Below, piece by piece: positions 25,500 to 32,509 of a stretch of DNA of 64,000 nt (position 1 is the stretch's first letter; every line of letters begins with the position of its first letter). The stretch is from CAZQFV01 sp964592645 (GTDB lineage Bacteria > Chloroflexota > Chloroflexia > DTKN01). Location: NCBI GenBank assembly GCA_964592645.1, contig CAZQFV010000009.1, positions 86,870 to 150,869 of the forward strand, read 5' to 3'. The position numbers and the translations under genes are program-made. The notes below the pieces were generated by a model. The model saw only the letters and a program-made list of their open reading frames with translations, made no database searches and was not told where the DNA came from.

Positions 25500-26462
25500 A
25501 TGACCGAGAAGAAGACGCTTCTGAATGTCGACAAGCTCGTCCTCCATTTCCGCACCACCCGCGGCGCCGTCCAGGCGGTGGACGAGGTCAACTTCGACCT
25601 GGGCTACAACGACGCGGTAGTCATCATCGGCGAGTCGGGCTGCGGCAAAAGCTCCCTGGCCAAGGCCATCCTGCGCCTCCTGCCGCGCAACGTGCAGACC
25701 TACAAGGGCAGCGTCTACCTGGGCGGCTCCGACATCATGAAGCTCAGCGAGGAGGACTTTCGGCAGAACGTCCGCTGGGTCAAGATCTCGATGGTCCCCC
25801 AGGCGGCTATGAACGCCCTGAACCCGGTGCTGCGCGTCGGCGACCAGGTGGCCGAGCCCTCGATCATCCACAGCGGTCTGGACAAGAAAGAGGCTATGCG
25901 CCAGGCGCTCAAGATGTTCAACCTGGTGGGGGTGCCGGAGGACTTTGCCCCGCGCTACGCCTTTGAGCTGAGCGGCGGCATGCGCCAGCGGGTGGCCATC
26001 GCTATGGCGCTGGTGACGGCCCCGGAGCTGATCATCCTCGACGAGCCTACCTCGGCCCTGGATGTGCTCACCCAGGCCAACATCTTCAACGTGCTCAAGC
26101 GCATCAAGCACGACCTGGGGGTTAGCTACATCCTGATCACCCACGACATCTCTACCTCCAGCGAGCTGGCCGACCGCGTGGCGGTGATGTACGCCGGCCA
26201 GATCGTGGAGGTGGGCAGCGCGGCGGACTTTTTCCCGGCCCCGCTGCACCCCTATTCCCAGAAGCTGATGGCCAGCGTGCCGCGGCTGCGGGCCGACATC
26301 CAGCCCGACTTTATCGTCGGCCAGCCGCCGAGCCTGTTCAACCCGCCCACGGGCTGCCGCTTCGCCGCGCGCTGCCCCTCGCGCTTCGAGCGCTGCGCAG
26401 AGGAGCCCCCTATGTACGACCGGGGCGGCGGCCGCAAGGTCAAGTGTTGGCTGTACGCCTAA
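25500..26462 (+). CDS. ABC transporter ATP-binding protein, DppD/OppD type
   Basis: 320 residues. Walker A GESGCGKSS, signature LSGGMRQRVAIA, Walker B LIILDEPTSALD and switch His in LITHD. The C-terminal extension has the cysteine cluster of the oligopeptide group (TGCRFAARCPSRFERC...C), which in some relatives binds an iron-sulfur cluster, and the conserved HPYSQKLMASVP. Begins three bases after the permease stop. Works as a heterodimer with the next gene product on the cytoplasmic face of the importer. Confidence 0.95.
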   Translation: MTEKKTLLNVDKLVLHFRTTRGAVQAVDEVNFDLGYNDAVVIIGESGCGKSSLAKAILRLLPRNVQTYKGSVYLGGSDIMKLSEEDFRQNVRWVKISMVPQAAMNALNPVLRVGDQVAEPSIIHSGLDKKEAMRQALKMFNLVGVPEDFAPRYAFELSGGMRQRVAIAMALVTAPELIILDEPTSALDVLTQANIFNVLKRIKHDLGVSYILITHDISTSSELADRVAVMYAGQIVEVGSAADFFPAPLHPYSQKLMASVPRLRADIQPDFIVGQPPSLFNPPTGCRFAARCPSRFERCAEEPPMYDRGGGRKVKCWLYA

Positions 26463-26477
26463 GACGAGGAGACTTCT

Positions 26478-27509
26478 ATGTCTGTCGAGACGGAACAGTT
26501 GCGGAGCACACCGGTCCAGGCCGCGGCCAAGAAGGATGGGGCGCTGCTGTCGATCCAAGACCTGTACGTCTGGTACGAGCTGCGGCGCTTCGGGTTCGGG
26601 ATTGCCGGCCACGTGCGGGCCGTCGACGGGGTCTCCTTCGACCTGGGCTACGGCGAGGCCATCGCCGTCGTCGGCGAGAGCGGTTGCGGCAAGTCCAGCC
26701 TGATGAAGACCATCCTCGGCCTGGTGACGCCCACCAAGGGCGACATCTTTTTCCGGGGGGAGAGGGTCACCGGCCTGGGGGCGCGGGCCCTGCGCGCCTA
26801 CCGCTCGCACGTGGGCTATGTCCAGCAGGACCCCTACGGGGCACTGGCGCCCTTTATGACCGTCCAGGCCATCTTGTCCGAGCCGCTGATCATCAACGGC
26901 GTCAAGAATCGAAATGAGCGCACCGAGCGCATCCAGAAGGTGCTTGAAGAAGTCAAGATGCACCCGGTGGTGGACTTTTTGCCCAAGTTCCCCCACATGC
27001 TCAGCGGCGGACAGCAGCAGCGCGTTGTCATTGCCCGGGCGATGATCCTGGAGCCCCAACTGCTGGTGGCCGACGAGCCGGTGTCGATGCTCGACGCCTC
27101 GGTGCGCGTGGAGATCCTGCGGCTGCTGCGCGGCCTGCAGGAGCAGCACCACCTGGCGGTCATCTACATCACCCACGATCTGTCGACGGTGCGCTACTTC
27201 TCCGAGCGCATCTTTGTGATGTACGCCGGCCAGGTGGTGGAAAAGGCCCCGGTGGACGACCTGCTGCGCCGCCCCCGCCACCCCTACACCCATGCCCTGC
27301 TGGAGGCCACCTCGGACCCCGACGCCAACAACGCGCTCAAGTTCCGCGATGTGCCGCCCGGCGAGCCGCCCAGCCTGGTCAAGCCGCCGGAGGGCTGTCG
27401 GTTCCACCCCCGTTGCCCGCACATCATCAAGGGGCTGTGCGACGTGGAGCGGCCCCCGGAGTTCGAGCCCGAACCGCGCCACCTGGTGTCGTGCTGGTTG
27501 CTGAAATGA
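26478..27509 (+). CDS. ABC transporter ATP-binding protein, DppF/OppF type
   Basis: 343 residues. Walker A GESGCGKSS, signature LSGGQQQRVVIA, Walker B LLVADEPVSMLD, switch His in YITHDLS, and the C-terminal cysteine cluster (EGCRFHPRCPHIIKGLC) with HPYTHALLEA. An AT-rich helical insert lies between the N-terminal strand and Walker A (VWYELRRFGFGIAGHVRAVDGV). GAGGAG lies before the ATG at 26478. The last gene of the core importer; its stop overlaps the next small gene by ATGA. Confidence 0.95.
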   Translation: MSVETEQLRSTPVQAAAKKDGALLSIQDLYVWYELRRFGFGIAGHVRAVDGVSFDLGYGEAIAVVGESGCGKSSLMKTILGLVTPTKGDIFFRGERVTGLGARALRAYRSHVGYVQQDPYGALAPFMTVQAILSEPLIINGVKNRNERTERIQKVLEEVKMHPVVDFLPKFPHMLSGGQQQRVVIARAMILEPQLLVADEPVSMLDASVRVEILRLLRGLQEQHHLAVIYITHDLSTVRYFSERIFVMYAGQVVEKAPVDDLLRRPRHPYTHALLEATSDPDANNALKFRDVPPGEPPSLVKPPEGCRFHPRCPHIIKGLCDVERPPEFEPEPRHLVSCWLLK

Positions 27510-27715
27510 GAGATTGGCAGCCCTGGCAGCTCTTTGTGATCGGAGGCGTGCTGGTGACCGTCGGCATGGTCCTTCCCTTCCTGATGGTCATGCGCCTGAT
27601 CCCGACGACCTTTTTCCTGAGCTTCTTCGCCTACGGGTGCTCGATCGTCGGTCTGCTGCTGGGGATCGTCGCCTCGGCCATGTATGTGGCTCGGAAGAGG
27701 CGCGAGGATCGGTAG
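27506..27715 (+). CDS. small two-helix membrane protein
   Basis: 69 residues, MRDWQPWQLFVIGGVLVTVG... Two hydrophobic segments (about 9-30 and 37-60) with a short loop and a charged C-terminus (RKRREDR). The ATG overlaps the DppF stop (ATGA), so it is translated as part of the importer operon. No family recognised; a subunit or stabiliser of the transporter is possible but unproven. Confidence 0.65.
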   Translation: MRDWQPWQLFVIGGVLVTVGMVLPFLMVMRLIPTTFFLSFFAYGCSIVGLLLGIVASAMYVARKRREDR

Positions 27716-27787
27716 GGGCGGGCGCAAGGTCGCCCCCAAAAAACAGGCAGGTTGATCCCGGTGGGGCGGGCCTTGCGCCCGCCCCTA
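27713..27787. terminator. GC-rich inverted repeat, bidirectional terminator
   Basis: Perfect 17-bp arms TAGGGGCGGGCGCAAGG (27713-27729) and its complement (27771-27787), with a 41-base loop that can pair further (CGCCCCC with GGGGCG). It fills the gap between two convergent genes and overlaps both ends. The GGGGCGGGC/GCCCGCCCC core recurs at 56263-56295 and 56343-56366, so it is also a REP-like element. Confidence 0.6.
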
Positions 27788-29020
27788 TTGCTTTTCCTCC
27801 AACCACCGTTCCAGCTCCCCCACCCGCGGGTCGGCCGGCCGTCCGCGACGGGCCCGCTCCAGGTAGCGCCGGGCCACCGCGAACCGCCCTAGGCGGCCGT
27901 AGGTCGCCGCCAGCTTCAGCGCGGCCTCGGAGTCGTCGGTCAGCGCGTCGATCGCCCGCCGGAAGTGGATCGCCGCCAGCGCCCACATGCCTTCCTGGGC
28001 ATAGCGCTGCCCGTGGGCCAGGAAGTCGACGCTCTCCACGGCCTGCGGCGCCAGGCGGAAAGCGATGCGCTCCTGCTCGAAGAAAAAGTCGTCGCGCATC
28101 TCCATCACCAGTCCCATGACAACCCCCAGGATGGCCAGGTCCACCGCTACCATGGCGATGCGGGCGATACTGTCCAGCGTGGCGTTGCCCAGGCTGACGG
28201 CCGGCCACAGCGTCAGCGTCGTCAGCAGCCCGGTGATCGCCAGGCCGGCCCCGCTTACCATAAAGAGGTAGAAGGCTCCCCGCCAGCGCAGGTAGATGCC
28301 GGCCAGGACGACCAGCGAGAGCAAGAACAGCCCCCCCAATACCAGGACCGGCAGGCGCGGCAGCACGGCCAGCGCCGCGTCGGCCACCGCGGTCGACACA
28401 CCCCCCAGCCCCAAGTAGACGCGCAGCATCGGCCATATCCCCTGGTGCCCCGACTGGAGAGCGACATAAAGCAGCAACAGCGCGACGGACACGGCGTTCA
28501 GACCGCAGACGATCGCCTGTAGCCCCAGCACGAATCCAATGCGCGATTCGGTGCGCTCCTCCTGTTGCCGCGAGCGGCTCCACAGCGCCCCGCGGCAGCG
28601 GGGACAGCGACGGGCCTCGAAACGGGTGGGGGCGGCGCAATAGGGGCACAGGTAGCGGTCCTCCAGGCTGATCAGCGGGGGCATGGGCAGTTCGGCCTCG
28701 TCGAGGGGCAGCGGGGGTGCTTCGGCTACGGCCGGCCCTGGGGGCAGGGGCTGCTCCGCCCGGAGCCGGGCCAGCTCCTCCCGGGCCGCGGCATCCTGGG
28801 GGTCCAGGATGAGCACGTTCTCCAGGCAGATCTCGCGTTCCTCGGGATCGTCGACCACCCAACTCAGCCACCGCCAGGCGGCGGTGACGTTCGCGTCCTG
28901 CTCCACGACCCGGCTCAGCAGGGTGCGCGCCAGCGGGTTCTGCCCGGCCTGGGCCGCGGCAATCCCTGCCTCCAGGTAGTCGCTGATCGTCTGGATGTGC
29001 TGGGCCTCGTCCTCGGCCAT
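27785..29020 (-). CDS. TPR / zinc-ribbon / multi-helix membrane protein
   Basis: 411 residues. N-terminal TPR-like helices (about 8-90, with AAWRWLSWVVDDPEEREICLENVLILDP), then a zinc ribbon CPYC-x(11)-CPRC near 125-145, then about six transmembrane helices (165-320), then a C-terminal TPR pair (YAQEGMWALAAIHFRRAID, AALKLAATYGRLGRFAVARRYLERA). It shares the N-terminal pattern and the layout with the gene at 39594-41339, so the two are paralogues. Function unknown; the parts suggest a membrane scaffold. Its upstream neighbour is on the same strand across the AT-rich hairpin. Confidence 0.7.
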   Translation of the reverse strand: MAEDEAQHIQTISDYLEAGIAAAQAGQNPLARTLLSRVVEQDANVTAAWRWLSWVVDDPEEREICLENVLILDPQDAAAREELARLRAEQPLPPGPAVAEAPPLPLDEAELPMPPLISLEDRYLCPYCAAPTRFEARRCPRCRGALWSRSRQQEERTESRIGFVLGLQAIVCGLNAVSVALLLLYVALQSGHQGIWPMLRVYLGLGGVSTAVADAALAVLPRLPVLVLGGLFLLSLVVLAGIYLRWRGAFYLFMVSGAGLAITGLLTTLTLWPAVSLGNATLDSIARIAMVAVDLAILGVVMGLVMEMRDDFFFEQERIAFRLAPQAVESVDFLAHGQRYAQEGMWALAAIHFRRAIDALTDDSEAALKLAATYGRLGRFAVARRYLERARRGRPADPRVGELERWLEEKQ

Positions 29021-29058
29021 GCCTCACCTTCGCTGCCCTTGTTCCCCCAAGATCTATG

Positions 29059-29102
29059 AACCAAAGTTATTGATGCGTCAAAACCCATCAATAACTTTGG
29101 TT
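29059..29102. repeat. AT-rich 17-bp perfect inverted repeat
   Basis: AACCAAAGTTATTGATG (29059-29075) and its exact complement (29086-29102) flank a 10-base loop. It lies between two leftward genes and could end transcription of the phospholipase-D-like gene, but there is no T tract. Its AT-rich arms stand out sharply from the GC-rich surroundings and from the other hairpins in the window. Confidence 0.6.
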
Positions 29103-29115
29103 ACCTCATGGGGCC

Positions 29116-30234
29116 CTACGGGGTCTCCGGCGACTTTTGCGCCAGCCGGCCGAACTCCTGCTGCAGGAGCGAGGCGATTTTCTTGTCCAGCAGGATAAAG
29201 AGGTAGCCGTCGTTTTGGTCGAGGCCGGCCCGGTGCAGCGGCTGGGAAAAGATGCACGACACCTCGCCGTCGATGACGATGACATTCTCTCGCAACTCCC
29301 CTGTCCCGCGGTAGTCGAACAGGTTTTCCGCGGCCCCCTTCAGCGCATCCAGGACGTCCGCGGACGAGTCGGCGCCGCTCACGACCCCGTAGAAGCTGAC
29401 ATAGGCGCTGAGCCCCTCGCCGGCCAGCCGCTCCCCCAGCCGGGGGTCGCTTATCCCCCCGCTGATCAGGAGGATCGCCCCCTTGGCCTTGGCCAGGGTC
29501 TGCAGCACCTCGGACAGGTACTCGTCCTCCGGCGTCATGTAGACCGAGATGCTGCTGACGTCCGGAATGGCCAGGTAGCTAAAGGTCGTGTTGGTGGGTG
29601 AGGTCGGGCCGTAGGCCCGGTCGGCGTACATCTCCATGAACTCGTCGTGAAAGTCTTTGCCCAACTGGGTCATCTCCCAGCGGATCACCAGGCCGTCGTC
29701 CACATCCAGGCCGCGGCTGGAGAGGTCCCACGAGCCGGCCCAGACCAGGCGCTGGTCGATCACCACGAACGAACCGCCGAGCGCGCCCTGCGCCTGGCGC
29801 CACACCACCTCGAGGCCGGCCTGGTGCAGTTGCTCGCTCACCGCCGCCACGCCCGGCGCTTCCCGCCGCGCGGCGTCCTCCAGGATGCGCACGGTCACGC
29901 CGCGCCCCTGGGCGGCGATCAGTTCGTCGGCCAGGAGCGGCAGGTCCAGCCCCGGCGTCGCCACCTCCACGGTCGAGCGGGCCGCGGCGATGTCCTTCCG
30001 GATCTCGGCCAGCAGGCCGCCGGGGGCGGGCTCGCCCAGGTCCCCTTGCGTGAAGTAGAGCTTGTAGGGGGCCTGGGGAACGATCTGCGACCCGCCGTTG
30101 CGGCGGGCGTTCAGGACGATGGCCAATGTCCCGGCGACGATGATCACCGCCGCCAGGAGCAGGAACACTCCCCACTCGTTCCACAGCCGCTGCAGCGGCG
30201 CCTGGCCTCGCGATTTTTTGCCCGGCATGCTCAT
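29116..30234 (-). CDS. membrane-anchored phospholipase-D-like protein, degenerate active site
   Basis: 372 residues. One N-terminal transmembrane helix (about 22-42), then a soluble part outside the membrane with two PLD-like lobes. The first motif region reads GGSFVVIDQRLVWAGSWDLSSRGLDVDDGLVI: the Asp-containing strand and GS(W/Y) are kept but the HxK is lost. The second (ENVIVIDGEVSCIFSQPLHRAGLDQNDGYLFI) also lacks HxK. It is therefore probably not a catalyst. It overlaps the upstream intact PLD-like gene by ATGA and may form a complex with it. Confidence 0.8.
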   Translation of the reverse strand: MSMPGKKSRGQAPLQRLWNEWGVFLLLAAVIIVAGTLAIVLNARRNGGSQIVPQAPYKLYFTQGDLGEPAPGGLLAEIRKDIAAARSTVEVATPGLDLPLLADELIAAQGRGVTVRILEDAARREAPGVAAVSEQLHQAGLEVVWRQAQGALGGSFVVIDQRLVWAGSWDLSSRGLDVDDGLVIRWEMTQLGKDFHDEFMEMYADRAYGPTSPTNTTFSYLAIPDVSSISVYMTPEDEYLSEVLQTLAKAKGAILLISGGISDPRLGERLAGEGLSAYVSFYGVVSGADSSADVLDALKGAAENLFDYRGTGELRENVIVIDGEVSCIFSQPLHRAGLDQNDGYLFILLDKKIASLLQQEFGRLAQKSPETP

Positions 30235-31454
30235 TCTCCAAGGTTGAATACGCGCTCAAACTCCTCGCGGTACGAGGCGGCGATCTGCGGGTTGGTGATG
30301 ATCACCAGGTTCTCGTCGTTGTCCTTGGCGGCGTTGGCCGAAAAGTTGTACGACCCGGTGATCGTCACCCGTCCGTCGATCACGAACACCTTGTGGTGCA
30401 TGGTGCGCGGGTTGCCGTCCAGCCGCACGTCCAGGCCGGCCTTTTTGAGCACGCTGTACTCGCTGAACTCGCTCTCGTTGCGCGATTCAAAGACCCCGCG
30501 CACCTCCACCCCGGCGCGGGCCTGCTCCAGCAGGATGCGCGCCATATCGTCGTCGGTGAAGGAAAAGGCCATGAAGACGATCTCCCGCTGGGCCGCGCGC
30601 AGCTGCTTCAGCACTGCCGCCCGGGGGTTGTCGTCCGGCGAAAAGTAGGTGGCGATCTCTGTGCCGTCGCTCAGATCCAGGAGCGGATAGGGCGTGTTGG
30701 CGATCGACTGCGGCCCGAACCGGCCGTCGACGTACATCTCCTCGAACTCGGTCGTGTAATTCGCCGCCATCTCCGGCAGGACGTAGCGGATGACGTTGTT
30801 GTTGTTATAGTAGGTGTCGTTGATCGTCAGGTTCCAGGAGCCCATCCAGGTAATCTTTTGGTCGATGATGATGAACTTGCTGTGCATAAAGGGCTCGCGC
30901 TTGTCCCAGGCGATGCCGATGCCGGCCTGCGTCAGCTTCCTGGTCAGCTCCAGCATCTCCTCGTCGTCCAGGTTGCCGTCGTCCAGCACCATGCGCACCT
31001 CTACGCCGCGCGCGTGCGCGGCCAGCAGCGCCTCGGCGATGCTCTCTAGGTCGAACTCGAACGAGGCGATGTCCACGCTCTTGGTCGCCGCGGCGATGTC
31101 CGCGGCCACCAGGGCATCGATCCCGCCCCGCTCCTGCGCACCGCTGCGGGTCCCCGGGCTGGTGAAGTACACCTGGTACCATCCGCCCGGCGGCACGGTG
31201 CGCACCGCGCCGGCCGGCGACAGCCCGATCCCCTTCAGGTGCCCGTTGTAGTAGAGGTAGAGGAGCCCGGCCACGCCCAGCAGGAGCAGCAGGTAGAGCG
31301 GCGTCATCCGGGCCACTTTGCTTATCTTGCTCGTCGGTTTGCGTGCCGGCTTGCCGGCCGCCTGGCGCGTCGGCTTTTCCGCCGCGGCGCGCGTCGCTTC
31401 TGGCCGTTCGGCTTCCGGCTTTCCTGCTGGTTCGCCCGGCGACGGATCAGCCAT
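30231..31454 (-). CDS. membrane-anchored phospholipase-D-like protein with two intact HKD motifs
   Basis: 407 residues. A Lys/Pro/Ala-rich cytoplasmic tail (1-45), one transmembrane helix (about 50-70, PLYLLLLLGVAGLLYLYY), then two PLD domains outside the membrane. Both catalytic motifs are complete: MHSKFIIIDQKITWMGSWN and MHHKVFVIDGRVTITGSYN, the HxKxxxxD signature. The family hydrolyses phosphodiesters of lipids or nucleic acids; the two-motif, single-pass layout also fits secreted endonucleases. Start at 31454 because GAGGAGGT lies directly upstream; the longer frame to 31502 lacks one. Coupled by ATGA to the degenerate paralogue. Confidence 0.88.
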   Translation of the reverse strand: MADPSPGEPAGKPEAERPEATRAAAEKPTRQAAGKPARKPTSKISKVARMTPLYLLLLLGVAGLLYLYYNGHLKGIGLSPAGAVRTVPPGGWYQVYFTSPGTRSGAQERGGIDALVAADIAAATKSVDIASFEFDLESIAEALLAAHARGVEVRMVLDDGNLDDEEMLELTRKLTQAGIGIAWDKREPFMHSKFIIIDQKITWMGSWNLTINDTYYNNNNVIRYVLPEMAANYTTEFEEMYVDGRFGPQSIANTPYPLLDLSDGTEIATYFSPDDNPRAAVLKQLRAAQREIVFMAFSFTDDDMARILLEQARAGVEVRGVFESRNESEFSEYSVLKKAGLDVRLDGNPRTMHHKVFVIDGRVTITGSYNFSANAAKDNDENLVIITNPQIAASYREEFERVFNLGE

Positions 31455-31540
31455 TGTACCTCCTCGTTGCCTCGCTACCTCGTTGCCGGTCCGGAACTGC
31501 AATCTGCCTCAGGGATGAGTATCCGCGGCCAGAATCCGCG

Positions 31541-32485
31541 TTACCTCCAGCGCGCCGGGCAGGCTCGGTCCTCCTTTTCCGCCAGGTACTTTTCCGCCTC
31601 CATCGCCGCCCGGGCCCCGCTGCCCACCGCCGTGGCCACCTGCGGCAAATAGAGCTCCTGGACATCGCCGGCCGCAAAAACCCCGTCCACGCCGGTGTGC
31701 TGGGCCCCGTCGGTCACGATGTAGCCCCACCGGTTCAGCTCCAACTGCCCCTGGAAAAGCTGCGTGTTCGGCACCATGCCGATGTAGACAAAGACGCCGT
31801 CCACGGCCAGGGTCTGCTTTTCGTCCGAATCGCAGCGGCACAGCTCGATCCCCGCAACTTGCCCCTCGCCCAGGATGCGGCTCACCGTGTGCTCCAGCAC
31901 GAACGAGATCTTGTCGTTCGCCCGGGCCCGCTCCTGGACGATGGCGTCGGCGCGTAGCTGGGCGCGGCGATGCACCAGGTAGACGCGCTCGGCGAAGCGC
32001 GTCAGGAATATCGCCTCTTCCAGGGCGCTGTTGCCCCCGCCGATCACCGCCACCGTCTTGCCCCGGTAGAAGAACCCGTCGCAGGTGGCGCAGAACGACA
32101 CGCCCCGCCCGATCAGCGCCTCCTCCCCGGGGACGCCCAGCTTGCGCGAGGCCGCCCCGGTGGCCACGATCAGCGACCGTCCCTCGTATTCGCCCCCGTA
32201 GGCGGTGACGCGGAACGGCCGCGCCGCCAGGTCCACCGCCGTGGCCTCGTCTACCTCCACCCGGGCCCCGAAGCGCTCGGCCTGCTGCTGCATGAGCTGC
32301 GCCAACTCGGCCCCGCCGATGCCCTCCGGAAATCCCGGGTAGTTCTCCACGTGGTCGGTGCGCGCCACCTGCCCGCCGATGTTGCTGCCGGCCAGCACCA
32401 GCGTCGAGCGCCGCGCCCGGCCGGTGTAGATGGCCGCCGTCAGCCCGGCCGGCCCCGAACCCAGGATGATCACGTCGTATACCAT
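31541..32485 (-). CDS. trxB: thioredoxin reductase
   Basis: 314 residues. FAD- and NADPH-binding flavoprotein that keeps thioredoxin reduced. FAD motif GSGPAGLTAAIY at 9-20, redox-active CATC at 132-135 (FCATCDGFF), NADPH motif GGGNSALEEA, and C-terminal GVDGVFAAGDV. The second ATG (32485) has GAGGG five bases upstream and gives the usual N-terminus MVYDVIILG; the first at 32497 is less likely. No trxA is adjacent. It lies 24 bases after the spermidine-synthase-like gene on the same strand. Confidence 0.95.
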   Translation of the reverse strand: MVYDVIILGSGPAGLTAAIYTGRARRSTLVLAGSNIGGQVARTDHVENYPGFPEGIGGAELAQLMQQQAERFGARVEVDEATAVDLAARPFRVTAYGGEYEGRSLIVATGAASRKLGVPGEEALIGRGVSFCATCDGFFYRGKTVAVIGGGNSALEEAIFLTRFAERVYLVHRRAQLRADAIVQERARANDKISFVLEHTVSRILGEGQVAGIELCRCDSDEKQTLAVDGVFVYIGMVPNTQLFQGQLELNRWGYIVTDGAQHTGVDGVFAAGDVQELYLPQVATAVGSGARAAMEAEKYLAEKEDRACPARWR

Positions 32486-32509
32486 CTTTACCCTCACTAC
32501 TTCAGACAG

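Noticed and set aside
24042..27482. An open frame of over 1100 codons on the minus strand across the importer genes
   Set aside because: It is antisense to four genes with clear motifs, has a low-complexity His/Gly/Asp/Gln-rich translation, and is a usual artefact of high GC at third positions.
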